This document shows, piece after piece, positions 37,649 through 45,480 of a DNA stretch of 64,000 nt. The stretch is taken from the NCBI GenBank assembly GCA_963732405.1, contig CAVSZG010000001.1, positions 1,364,001 through 1,428,000 on the forward strand, in the 5' to 3' direction. How positions within the stretch are numbered: the first letter of the stretch is position 1; each line of letters opens with the position of its first letter. The notes beneath the pieces were generated by a model. That model was not told the origin of the DNA and did no database searches. It worked only from the letters and a program-made list of their open reading frames with translations. This stretch comes from JAUIAI01 sp963732405. Its GTDB lineage: Bacteria > Pseudomonadota > Gammaproteobacteria > Burkholderiales > Burkholderiaceae_E. Position numbers and translations under genes: made by a program.

Positions 37649-37678
37649 GGCTGTTTATCGGGTCAGTCGCTGCGTCGA

Positions 37679-38470
37679 TTATTTGGGCACGCAGGCAACC
37701 GAATCCGCGCCGGCCACGTTGGCGTTGTAGCCAACCTGGATCAGATTCCGGTTGAGAGACACATCGGCATACAGGACATGCTGGGTGTTTGCCGTCTGAC
37801 CACTGTAGTTGGTACTTTGCCCGCTGGATGCCGGCACCGGATTCAGATTGCCAGTTGCCGGCCAGCTCAGCGATGCCGGGCCACTCGGCGGTGCCGGGTT
37901 GAAGGTGAAGGTGCGGTTGGCATAGCTCACGGTCGTGTCGAACGGTGCCGGCGCAGTGCCCGACGACGTGGTGGTACAGGTCATCAGCACCGAGGGGTAG
38001 GAGTCTTCGAGCGGAATGATTGTGCCGCCACCTGTCGTGGTGCCGGTGGTGGTGCCCGTCGTGGTGCCGGTGGTGGTGCCCGTCGTGGTGCCGGTGGTGG
38101 TGCCCGTCGTGGTACCGGTGGTGGTGCCCGTCGTGGTGCCGGTGGTGGTGCCAGTCGTGGTGCCGGTGGTGGTGCCAGTCGTGGTGCCGGTGGTGGTGCC
38201 CGTCGTGGTACCGGTGGTGGTACCCGTCGTAGTGCCGGTGGTGGTACCCGTCGTGGTGCCGGTGGTGGTGCCGGTGGTGGTACCCGTCGTGGTGCCGGTG
38301 GTGGTACCGGTCGTGGTGCCGGTGGTGGTACCGGTCGTGGTGCCAGTAGTGGTACCCGTCGTGGTACCGCCCGGCGTCGGTGTTTCGTCGTCGCCGCCGC
38401 AAGCGGCAATCGTCAGGGCGGTGGCCGCAATGGCAACGGCCAGGGAAGTCTTCTTGAATCCGATGGACAT
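37679..38470 (-). CDS. Predicted lipoprotein with 28 TTTG repeats
   Basis: A 263-residue protein of unknown function. It begins MSIGFKKTSLAVAIAATALT, then IAACGGDDE, a lipoprotein signal with the modified cysteine in IAAC. Next come TPTPGG, 28 uninterrupted Thr-Thr-Thr-Gly units, and a ~115-residue C-terminal domain (from GTIIPLEDSYPSV to VAGADSVACVPK) with two cysteines. The start at 38470 is fixed by GGAG seven bases upstream and the signal peptide. The Thr/Gly stretch is probably an extended stalk, perhaps glycosylated, holding the C-terminal domain off the membrane. Function not known. Confidence 0.8.
   Translation of the reverse strand: MSIGFKKTSLAVAIAATALTIAACGGDDETPTPGGTTTGTTTGTTTGTTTGTTTGTTTGTTTGTTTGTTTGTTTGTTTGTTTGTTTGTTTGTTTGTTTGTTTGTTTGTTTGTTTGTTTGTTTGTTTGTTTGTTTGTTTGTTTGTTTGGGTIIPLEDSYPSVLMTCTTTSSGTAPAPFDTTVSYANRTFTFNPAPPSGPASLSWPATGNLNPVPASSGQSTNYSGQTANTQHVLYADVSLNRNLIQVGYNANVAGADSVACVPK
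38030..38365. repeat. 12-bp coding minisatellite (28 units)
   Basis: A 336-bp perfect-phase array of 12-bp units encoding TTTG on the minus strand. Units mostly alternate between GTGGTGCCGGTG and GTGGTGCCCGTC on the plus strand, so the DNA also has a 24-bp higher-order period. Third positions vary slightly (GTACCC, GTAGTG forms). As 12 is a multiple of three, copy changes would lengthen or shorten the protein without a frameshift. It also leaves every reading frame open. Confidence 0.95.
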
Positions 38471-38646
38471 GAATTCGCTCCGGGAGGGCAGGAAAAGGGG
38501 TTCGTGGTGGGGAGTCACTGGCAGGTCGATGATTATTACATCGCATTGGCCCACTTAGACATGGTTTCGTGTCGCAGTCGCGACGAGCCGGCTGTCTGAT
38601 CCGGCCACCGTGTGTCGACCAATGGGGGTAATCCTCGTCCCGAGGG

Positions 38647-38689
38647 TTGACAAGTTGGCAGAAACCAATAATAGTACGGTCGTTCTATT
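38647..38689 (+). promoter_or_regulatory. Sigma-70-like promoter with overlapping palindromic operator for the TetR/beta-oxidation operon
   Basis: TTGACA at 38647-38652, 16-bp spacer, TAATAG at 38669-38674. Overlapping the -10 and likely start is a near-palindrome, AATAGTACGGTCGTTCTATT (38670-38689), matching its reverse complement at 16 of 20 positions. Its place between promoter and TetR gene suggests the TetR protein binds here and represses itself and the genes behind it. The ACGGTCGT core resembles sites of TetR regulators of fatty acid degradation, from memory. Confidence 0.65.
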
Positions 38690-38712
38690 AATCCGAAGCG
38701 GAACAATCTTCC

Positions 38713-39363
38713 TTGACTGATCCAGCGACCATCGGGCCTCGCAAAGGGGCCATGACCCGCGCCGCGATTCTGGACAGCGCCATCACGCTGGCCGCCGCGA
38801 ACGGTTTGGAAGGCTTGACCATCGGCTCGCTGGCTGAACGCATGCAGATGTCCAAGAGCGGGGTCTATGCCCACTGCGGCTCGCGGGAAGAGTTGCAGAT
38901 CGCCGTCTTGCGCGAGTACGAAAGACGCTTCATCGCAACCGTGCTCGTGCCATCGATCGATGTGCCGCGTGGCCTTGCGCGGCTCTGTGCGATTTTTGAG
39001 CAATGGCTGCAGCTGACCGTCACGGAAGCGCAGAGCGGCTGCATCATGGTGTCCGGAGCGGTCGAATATGACGATCGCCCAGGGGCGATTCGCGATGAGC
39101 TGGTGCGCATGGTGCGAAGCTGGCAGGCCGAGCTGACGCGGGCGATCGAGCAGGTTGTCGCGGTGGGTGAGATGCCACCGGATACCGATGCCTTCGCATT
39201 GGTGTTCGAGCTTCAGGGCATCGTGCTGTCCTTGCACCACGACGCGCGTCTGCTGGGCAACAGCCGGTCCCTCGATCATGCGCGGGGCGCATTCCAGCGG
39301 CTGGTGACCAGCTACCGGGCCGTGGCTGAACACAAACAGTCGGTCGCCAGTCGGGCCGGTTGA
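38713..39363 (+). CDS. TetR/AcrR family transcriptional regulator
   Basis: A 216-residue repressor-type regulator. The HTH reads GAMTRAAILDSAITLAAANG, LTIGSLAERMQ, MSKSGVYAHCGSREEL; the C-terminal ligand domain is all-helical. It is first in a run with acyl-CoA dehydrogenase, DUF2147, FadB-like and thiolase genes, so fatty acid or acyl-CoA sensing is likely. The start is taken as TTG at 38713 because the family has several residues before the first helix; the ATG at 38752 (with AAAGGGG close before it) is an alternative. Confidence 0.88.
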   Translation: MTDPATIGPRKGAMTRAAILDSAITLAAANGLEGLTIGSLAERMQMSKSGVYAHCGSREELQIAVLREYERRFIATVLVPSIDVPRGLARLCAIFEQWLQLTVTEAQSGCIMVSGAVEYDDRPGAIRDELVRMVRSWQAELTRAIEQVVAVGEMPPDTDAFALVFELQGIVLSLHHDARLLGNSRSLDHARGAFQRLVTSYRAVAEHKQSVASRAG

Positions 39364-39396
39364 ACGACTTTCCAATCCTTCCTCCAGGAGCTCCTC

Positions 39397-41184
39397 ATGC
39401 CTCAGTACGTTCCCCCGCTTCGCGACCAGCAATTCGTGCTGCATGAATTGCTAGAGGTCGAACAGCATCTGAGCGGGATGCCGGCTCATGCCGACGTCGG
39501 CAGGGAGCTGATCGACCAAGTGCTCACCGAAGGTGGGCGGTTTGCCAGCGATGTGGTCTTTCCCCTGAACCGCCCGGCGGATGAAGAAGGGTGCCGCCAT
39601 GAAGGCAACGGTGTCGTCAAAACGCCAAAGGGTTTCGTTGAAGCCTATCGGCAGTATGTCGAGGGCGGATGGCCCACGCTCACCTGCAATCCGGATTTTG
39701 GCGGTCAGGGCCTGCCCAACGTGGTCGGCATGGCGTTTCTCGAGATGATCAATTCGGCCAGTCAGGCCTGGGGGATGTACCCCGGGCTCTCGCACGGCGC
39801 CTACAAGTGTCTCGAGGCGCATGGCAGCGATGATCAGAAGGCGCTGTATCTACCCAAGCTGGTGACCGGCACCTGGACCGGCACGATGTGTCTGACCGAG
39901 CCGCACTGCGGCACCGATCTCGGGCTGCTGCGCAGCAAGGCCGAACCCCTGGCCGATGGCGCTTATGCCATCAGTGGCACCAAGATCTTCATCTCCTCGG
40001 GCGAGCATGACATGGCCGAGAACATCATTCACCTGGTGCTTGCCCGCCTGCCCGGCGCACCCGGGGGCACCCGCGGCATCTCGTTGTTCATCGTGCCCAA
40101 ATTCAAGCCCAACGCCAATGGTGAGGTCGGCGAGCGCAACGGCATCGTCTGTTCACGGATCGAGGAGAAGATGGGCATTCACGCAAATTCCACTTGCGTG
40201 ATGGATCTGGACGGCGCGACGGGTTGGCTGGTCGGCGAGGCCAATCGTGGCCTCAATGCCATGTTCGTAATGATGAACGAGGCCCGCCTCGGTGTCGGGC
40301 TGCAGTCGCTAGGCCTGATGGAAGTGGCCTATCAGAATGCGGCTGCTTATGCCAAGGAACGTTTGCAGATGCGCGCCTTGTCCGGTCCGAAGGCACCGGA
40401 CAAGGCCGCCGATCCGATCATCGTGCACCCGGATGTCAGGCGAATGCTGCTGACCCAGCGGGCCTGGATCGAAGGGTCGCGAGCATTTGCCATGTGGCTC
40501 TCTCTGCAATCGGACATTGCCGCTTCACACCCCGACGCGGACATGCGCGAAACCGCCGAAGGCCATCTCGCCCTGCTCACGCCCATCGTCAAGGCCTTTC
40601 TCACCGACAACGGGCTGGATGCCACGATCATGGCCATGCAATGTTTTGGCGGTCATGGCTATGTTCGCGAATGGGGCATGGAGCAATATGTTCGCGACGC
40701 GCGGATCAATCAGATCTATGAAGGCACCAATGGTATCCAGGCGCTCGATCTGATCGGCCGCAAGGTATTGCAGGACGGTGGCAAGCGACTGAAGGTGTTC
40801 GGTGCACTGGTGCGCGATCTGGTTGAAACCGAAGGAACGAATGAGGCGATGGCCGAGTTCATCGATCCGCTGGCGGATCTGGCCGGGAAGATCGAGAAGT
40901 TCACGATGGAGATCGGCATGAAGGCGATGCAGAATCAGGACGAGGCAGGTGCCGCATCGGTCGATTTTCTGCGCGTCATCGGCCATCTGGTCATGGCGTA
41001 TTTCTGGGCGCGCATGGCCAGGATCGCATTGGCCCGACAGGACAGTGGCGATTCGTTCTACCAGGCCAAGCTCGCGGTGGCCCGCTTCTACTTCGCCAGA
41101 CTGTTGCCCGAAACCGCCTGGCGGATCCGTTCCGCGCGGTCGGGTGCGGCGTCATTGATGGCATTGAATAGCGAACTGTTCTGA
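39397..41184 (+). CDS. Acyl-CoA dehydrogenase (FadE-like, long form)
   Basis: A 595-residue FAD enzyme for the first step of beta-oxidation. Landmarks are MCLTEPHCGTDLG and ISGTKIFISSGEHD, the substrate region, QCFGGHGYVREWGMEQYVRDARINQIYEGTNGIQALDL (here cited in parts) with the catalytic Glu in YEGT, and a C-terminal extension of the long AidB/FadE-like type (DUF family C-terminus). AGGAG lies 6-10 bases before the ATG. 33 bp after the TetR gene; same strand as the rest of the beta-oxidation genes. Confidence 0.93.
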   Translation: MPQYVPPLRDQQFVLHELLEVEQHLSGMPAHADVGRELIDQVLTEGGRFASDVVFPLNRPADEEGCRHEGNGVVKTPKGFVEAYRQYVEGGWPTLTCNPDFGGQGLPNVVGMAFLEMINSASQAWGMYPGLSHGAYKCLEAHGSDDQKALYLPKLVTGTWTGTMCLTEPHCGTDLGLLRSKAEPLADGAYAISGTKIFISSGEHDMAENIIHLVLARLPGAPGGTRGISLFIVPKFKPNANGEVGERNGIVCSRIEEKMGIHANSTCVMDLDGATGWLVGEANRGLNAMFVMMNEARLGVGLQSLGLMEVAYQNAAAYAKERLQMRALSGPKAPDKAADPIIVHPDVRRMLLTQRAWIEGSRAFAMWLSLQSDIAASHPDADMRETAEGHLALLTPIVKAFLTDNGLDATIMAMQCFGGHGYVREWGMEQYVRDARINQIYEGTNGIQALDLIGRKVLQDGGKRLKVFGALVRDLVETEGTNEAMAEFIDPLADLAGKIEKFTMEIGMKAMQNQDEAGAASVDFLRVIGHLVMAYFWARMARIALARQDSGDSFYQAKLAVARFYFARLLPETAWRIRSARSGAASLMALNSELF

Positions 41185-41243
41185 TTGCCATGAATCGATG
41201 CAATCGATTGCCAAGACTCGGTGCCGTTCATGAGACGGGTGCC

Positions 41244-41702
41244 ATGAAGCGTCGGGCCGGGTTCCTGCCGGCCCTGTCCATCATCGCCTGCCTGCTCGCG
41301 ACGGCGGGCGGCACTGCGCTCGCCGCACCGGCTTCGCCGGCCGGCTTGTGGCGAACCATCGACGACGAGACCGGGCAGGCCAGATCACTGGTGCGCATTG
41401 AAGAAAGCGCCGGTCAGGTCTCGGGGCGGGTCGAGCGGATCCTCACCCCTGGCAAGGAAAACGCACGTTGCGAGGCCTGCACGGGCGATCTGCAGAACCA
41501 GCCGATCGTCGGCATGACCATTCTGCAAGGCCTTAAGGCCGGCGAAGACGGGTATGAGGGCGGCACCATTCTCGACCCGAACAATGGCAAGACCTATCGT
41601 TGCCAGCTCTGGCTGGATGACGGTGGCAAGAAGCTCAATGTCCGTGGCTATATCGCCCTGCCCGTATTCGGTCGTTCGCAAGTCTGGCATCGCGCCGATT
41701 GA
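41244..41702 (+). CDS. DUF2147 family periplasmic protein
   Basis: A 152-residue protein. A signal peptide (MKRRAGFLPALSIIACLLATAGGTALA) precedes the DUF2147 domain: PAGLWRTIDDETGQARSLVRI, ILDPNNGKTYRCQLWL and LNVRGYIALPVFGRSQVW. The family is small, secreted and uncharacterised. The frame opens at 41190; the ATG at 41244 fits the signal peptide. It sits between the acyl-CoA dehydrogenase and FadB-like genes, so it is likely to be co-expressed with fatty acid use, a link that has no known explanation. Confidence 0.85.
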   Translation: MKRRAGFLPALSIIACLLATAGGTALAAPASPAGLWRTIDDETGQARSLVRIEESAGQVSGRVERILTPGKENARCEACTGDLQNQPIVGMTILQGLKAGEDGYEGGTILDPNNGKTYRCQLWLDDGGKKLNVRGYIALPVFGRSQVWHRAD

Positions 41703-41741
41703 CGGGCGGGCTCTGTCGCGGCGTTCCTTGGAGAAGATATC

Positions 41742-44150
41742 GTGTCGAATTTCCTGGTCAGGAAAGTTGCAGTACTGGGCGCCGGCGTCATGGGCGCGCA
41801 GATCGCCGCCCATCTGGTCAATGCGGGAGTGCCGGTGGTGTTGTTCGACCTGCCAGCCAGGGAAGGTCCCAAAAGTGGCATCGCCGCGGCGGCCATCGCC
41901 AGTCTGGCCAGGCTCAAACCTGCGCCCCTGGCCCGGCCCGAACTCGCCACGGCGATCACGCCGGCCAATTATGAGGAGCATCTGGACTGGCTGGGCGGCT
42001 GCGACCTGATCATCGAGGCGATCGCCGAGCGCATGGACTGGAAGCACGATCTGTACGCGAAGATCGCACCGCACGTGGCCAGTCACGCGATTCTCGCCAC
42101 GAACACCTCCGGTCTGTCGATCACCGACCTGTCCAAGGGATTCGACGAGACGCTCAAGAAGCGGTTCTGCGGGGTTCACTTTTTCAATCCACCGCGTTAC
42201 ATGCATCTGGTGGAGTTGATTCCGACCGCATCGACCGATTCAGATGTGATCGCAACGCTGGAAACCTTCCTGACCCGAACCTTGGGCAAGGGTGTGGTGC
42301 ATGCGCGCGACACGCCGAATTTCATTGCCAACCGGGTCGGCATCTTCGGCATGCTGGCGACGATTCACGAGGCTGACAAATTCGGCCTGAGTTATGACAT
42401 CGTTGATGATCTGACCGGTGAGAAGCTGGGCAGGGCCAAGTCCGGCACCCTTCGCACGGCGGACGTGGTGGGCCTGGATACCATGCTGCACGTGATCAGG
42501 ACGATGCAGACGACGCTGCCCGACGATCCATTCGCCCCGCTCTATGTAACGCCACCGGCGCTTCAGGTGCTCGTGGACCAGGGTGCGCTGGGGCAGAAAT
42601 CCGGCGCCGGCTTCTATCGCAAGGATGGCCGGCAGATCACGCAGTTCGATGCGAAGTCCGGTGCTTATGTTGCTGCGGGCGGCAAGGCCGCCGAGACCGT
42701 GATCCGGATTCTCAAGAAAAAGACCTGGGCGGAGCGGCTGCGACTGCTGCGCGAGTCGGAGAATCCGCAGGCGCAGTTTCTCTGGTCGATGATGCGCGAT
42801 GGCATGCAGTATGCGGCGATCAAGCTCGAAGAGATTGCCGATAATGCGCGGGATCTGGACTTCGCCCTGCGCTTTGGTTTCGGCTGGCAGCAGGGTCCGT
42901 TCGAGATCTGGCAACAGGCCGGATGGTCGGAGGTCGCGACCTGGATCGCCCAGGATATAACGCAGGGTAAGGCGCTCATCGATCAGCCGCTGCCCGCCTG
43001 GGTGCTCGAAGGTCCGGTGCCCGAACTGGGCGGCGTTCATCAGCCCGTGGGTTCCTGGTCGCCGGCGCGTGCCGCCTTCGTGCCACGCTCGGATCTGCCG
43101 GTCTATCAGCGTCAGATCTTTCGCGCGCCGCTGGCCGGCGAAGCGGCGGCAACGGGCCATGATGGCGGCGAAACGGTCCATGAGGACAATGACATCCGCC
43201 TGTGGACCTTGCGCGGGCGAGGCGTTGATGATGTGTTGATCGTGTCGATCAAGTCAAAGATGCATGCGATCGGTCCCGGCGTGACAGCCGGGCTTATGAA
43301 GGCGGTTGCACTGGCCGAAAGGCAATATCGTGGTCTGGTGGTGTGGTCGCCCGACGAACCGTTTTCGGTCGGCGCCGACCTGCAGGCGATGTTGCCGGTG
43401 TTCATGTCCGGCGGCGCCAAGGCGATCGGTCCCGAAGAACAGAAGCTGCAGCAGGCAATGCTTGCGCTGCGCTACTCGATGGTGCCAACGGTGGCAGCCG
43501 TATCGGGCATGGCGCTTGGTGGTGGCTGCGAACTGCTGCTGCATTGCGCACGACGGGTGGTCAATCTGGAGAGTTATATCGGACTGGTCGAAGTCGGCGT
43601 GGGTCTGATACCGGGCGCGGGAGGGCTGACGTATGGTGCCCGTCGTGCCGCCGAGGAACGGGCGGCGACGCCCGATGTCGCCTTGTTGCCTTTCCTGAGC
43701 CGGTATTTCACCGCTGCCGGAACGGCCAAGGTATCGTCCTCGGCACTCGAGGCGCAGGCGATGGGTTATCTGATGGCCGGCGACCAGATCAATTTCAATC
43801 GCCATGAGTTGCTCTACGATGCGGTCCGTCAGGCCAAGGCGATGAGCGACGCCAATTACCGGCCGCCGCAGCGGTCCTGTTTTCCGGTTGCCGGGCGTAG
43901 TGCGGCGGCCACCATCAAGGCGCAACTGGTCAACATGCGCGATGGCGGTTTCATCACTGCCCACGACTTTCACCTGGGCTCGACCATCGCCCATGTGATG
44001 ACCGGTGGCGATGTCGAGGCCGGGGCAATGGTCGACGAGGCCTGGATGATGGCGCTGGAGCGGGAGGCCTTCATGAGTCTGATCGCCCATCCCAAGACCC
44101 AGGAACGAATCATGGGCATGATGCAGTCCGGCAAACCGGTGCGTAACTGA
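41742..44150 (+). CDS. 3-Hydroxyacyl-CoA dehydrogenase/enoyl-CoA hydratase fusion (FadB-like)
   Basis: An 802-residue fusion doing the second and third steps of beta-oxidation. The N-terminal dehydrogenase has VAVLGAGVMGAQIAAHLVNAG and GVHFFNPPRYMHLVE with the catalytic His; a second dehydrogenase domain follows. The C-terminal enoyl-CoA hydratase/isomerase has PFSVGADLQ, ALGGGCELLLHCARRV and VEVGVGLIPGAGG. Order is dehydrogenase then hydratase, opposite to E. coli FadB and common in Burkholderiales and Pseudomonas. GTG start with GGAG nine bases upstream. Confidence 0.94.
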   Translation: MSNFLVRKVAVLGAGVMGAQIAAHLVNAGVPVVLFDLPAREGPKSGIAAAAIASLARLKPAPLARPELATAITPANYEEHLDWLGGCDLIIEAIAERMDWKHDLYAKIAPHVASHAILATNTSGLSITDLSKGFDETLKKRFCGVHFFNPPRYMHLVELIPTASTDSDVIATLETFLTRTLGKGVVHARDTPNFIANRVGIFGMLATIHEADKFGLSYDIVDDLTGEKLGRAKSGTLRTADVVGLDTMLHVIRTMQTTLPDDPFAPLYVTPPALQVLVDQGALGQKSGAGFYRKDGRQITQFDAKSGAYVAAGGKAAETVIRILKKKTWAERLRLLRESENPQAQFLWSMMRDGMQYAAIKLEEIADNARDLDFALRFGFGWQQGPFEIWQQAGWSEVATWIAQDITQGKALIDQPLPAWVLEGPVPELGGVHQPVGSWSPARAAFVPRSDLPVYQRQIFRAPLAGEAAATGHDGGETVHEDNDIRLWTLRGRGVDDVLIVSIKSKMHAIGPGVTAGLMKAVALAERQYRGLVVWSPDEPFSVGADLQAMLPVFMSGGAKAIGPEEQKLQQAMLALRYSMVPTVAAVSGMALGGGCELLLHCARRVVNLESYIGLVEVGVGLIPGAGGLTYGARRAAEERAATPDVALLPFLSRYFTAAGTAKVSSSALEAQAMGYLMAGDQINFNRHELLYDAVRQAKAMSDANYRPPQRSCFPVAGRSAAATIKAQLVNMRDGGFITAHDFHLGSTIAHVMTGGDVEAGAMVDEAWMMALEREAFMSLIAHPKTQERIMGMMQSGKPVRN

Positions 44151-44174
44151 CGCGCCCGATCGAGGGAATCAATC

Positions 44175-45404
44175 ATGAACAGACAAGTACAGGACGCCTG
44201 GATCGTTGCCGCCCGGCGCACACCCATCGGCAAGGCCCCCAAGGGCAGTTTCCGTCACCTGAGACCCGACGATCTGCTGGTGCATGCAATACGCGCGGCC
44301 CTGGCCGATGCGCCATCGCTCGATCCGGCCGCGATCGAGGACGCGATCATCGGTTGCGCCATTCCCGAAGCCCAACAGGGTTTGAACGTGGCGCGAATCG
44401 GCGTGCTGCTGGCCGGACTGCCCGATTCGGTGGGCGGCGTCACCGTCAACCGGTTCTGCGCCTCGGGGCTCACCGCGCTGGCGATGGCTGCCGACCGGAT
44501 CCGGGTCGGTCAGGCCGACGTGATGATCGCGGGTGGCACCGAGTCGATGAGCCTGGTGCCCATGATGGGCAATACGCCGTCGATCAACCCGGCCGTATTC
44601 GATCGTGACGAGAATATCGGCATCGCCTACGGCATGGGCATGACGGCCGAGAACGTGGCCAGGCAATGGAAGGTCTCGCGCGAGGCCCAGGATGCCTTTG
44701 CCCTGGCTTCGCATCAGAAGGCGCTGGCGGCTCAGCAGGCTGGTGAATTTTCGGCCGAGATCGCGCCGATCGACGTGGTGGAGAAGTTTCCCGATTTGGA
44801 TTCGGGCGAACTGGCCGTGATGTCCCGCACGGTCAGCCAGGACGAGGGGCCGCGAGCTGACACGTCACTGGAGCGTCTGGCAGGACTGCGCGGTGCGTTT
44901 GCCTCGCCCATGGGCGCCAACGGCAAGCCAACCGGCATGGGATCGGTAACGGCCGGCAACAGTTCGCAGACCTCCGACGGCGCGGGCGCACTCATCGTGT
45001 GCTCGGATGCGGCGCTCAAGCGATTCAACCTGACCCCGCTGGCCCGGTTTGCATCCTTCGCGGTGCGTGGCGTGCCGCCTTCCATCATGGGTATCGGCCC
45101 CAAGGAAGCCATTCCTGTCGCGCTTGCCCATGCCGGCATCACCCAGGACCAGCTCGACTGGATCGAGCTCAATGAGGCCTTCGCAGCGCAGTCGATTGCG
45201 GTGATGCAGGATCTGGCGCTTGACCCCGCCGTGGTGAATCCGCTGGGTGGGGCGATTGCGCTCGGTCATCCGCTGGGTGCAACCGGGGCAGTCCGTGCGG
45301 CCACTGTCGTGCATGCCTTACAGCGTCGTCGCCTGCGTTATGGCATGGTCACGATGTGCGTGGGCACCGGCATGGGCGCGGCGGGGATCATCGAACGGGT
45401 GTGA
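44175..45404 (+). CDS. Acetyl-CoA C-acyltransferase (thiolase, FadA-like)
   Basis: A 409-residue thiolase for the last step of beta-oxidation, forming the partner of the preceding FadB-like enzyme. The acylated cysteine lies in VNRFCASGLTALAMA, with NEAFAAQ, GGAIALGHPLGATGA (His) and the C-terminal CVGTGMGAAG (second Cys). GAGGGA lies eight bases before the ATG, 24 bp after the previous gene. It is the last gene of the TetR-led cluster; a 7-bp stem (ATGCGCG/CGCGCAT at 45431-45457) follows, too weak to call a terminator. Confidence 0.95.
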   Translation: MNRQVQDAWIVAARRTPIGKAPKGSFRHLRPDDLLVHAIRAALADAPSLDPAAIEDAIIGCAIPEAQQGLNVARIGVLLAGLPDSVGGVTVNRFCASGLTALAMAADRIRVGQADVMIAGGTESMSLVPMMGNTPSINPAVFDRDENIGIAYGMGMTAENVARQWKVSREAQDAFALASHQKALAAQQAGEFSAEIAPIDVVEKFPDLDSGELAVMSRTVSQDEGPRADTSLERLAGLRGAFASPMGANGKPTGMGSVTAGNSSQTSDGAGALIVCSDAALKRFNLTPLARFASFAVRGVPPSIMGIGPKEAIPVALAHAGITQDQLDWIELNEAFAAQSIAVMQDLALDPAVVNPLGGAIALGHPLGATGAVRAATVVHALQRRRLRYGMVTMCVGTGMGAAGIIERV

Positions 45405-45480
45405 AGCCGACTGGTTCGGCGCGCCAGGAATGCGCGTGAGCTAAACTTGCGCGCATCGCCTCTCATGGCCCGTGCGTGCA

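Noticed and set aside
38030..38365. Repeat array as a CRISPR
   Set aside because: Units are 12 bp, contiguous, without spacers, and lie within a coding sequence; no cas genes are present.
38016..38558. Long plus-strand open frame reading as repeated VVVP
   Set aside because: It is the complement of the 12-bp TTTG minisatellite; repeats with a unit divisible by three keep every frame open. The minus strand has the signal peptide, ribosome site and terminator.
45431..45457. Terminator after the thiolase gene
   Set aside because: The stem is only 7 bp with a 13-base loop and no T-run.
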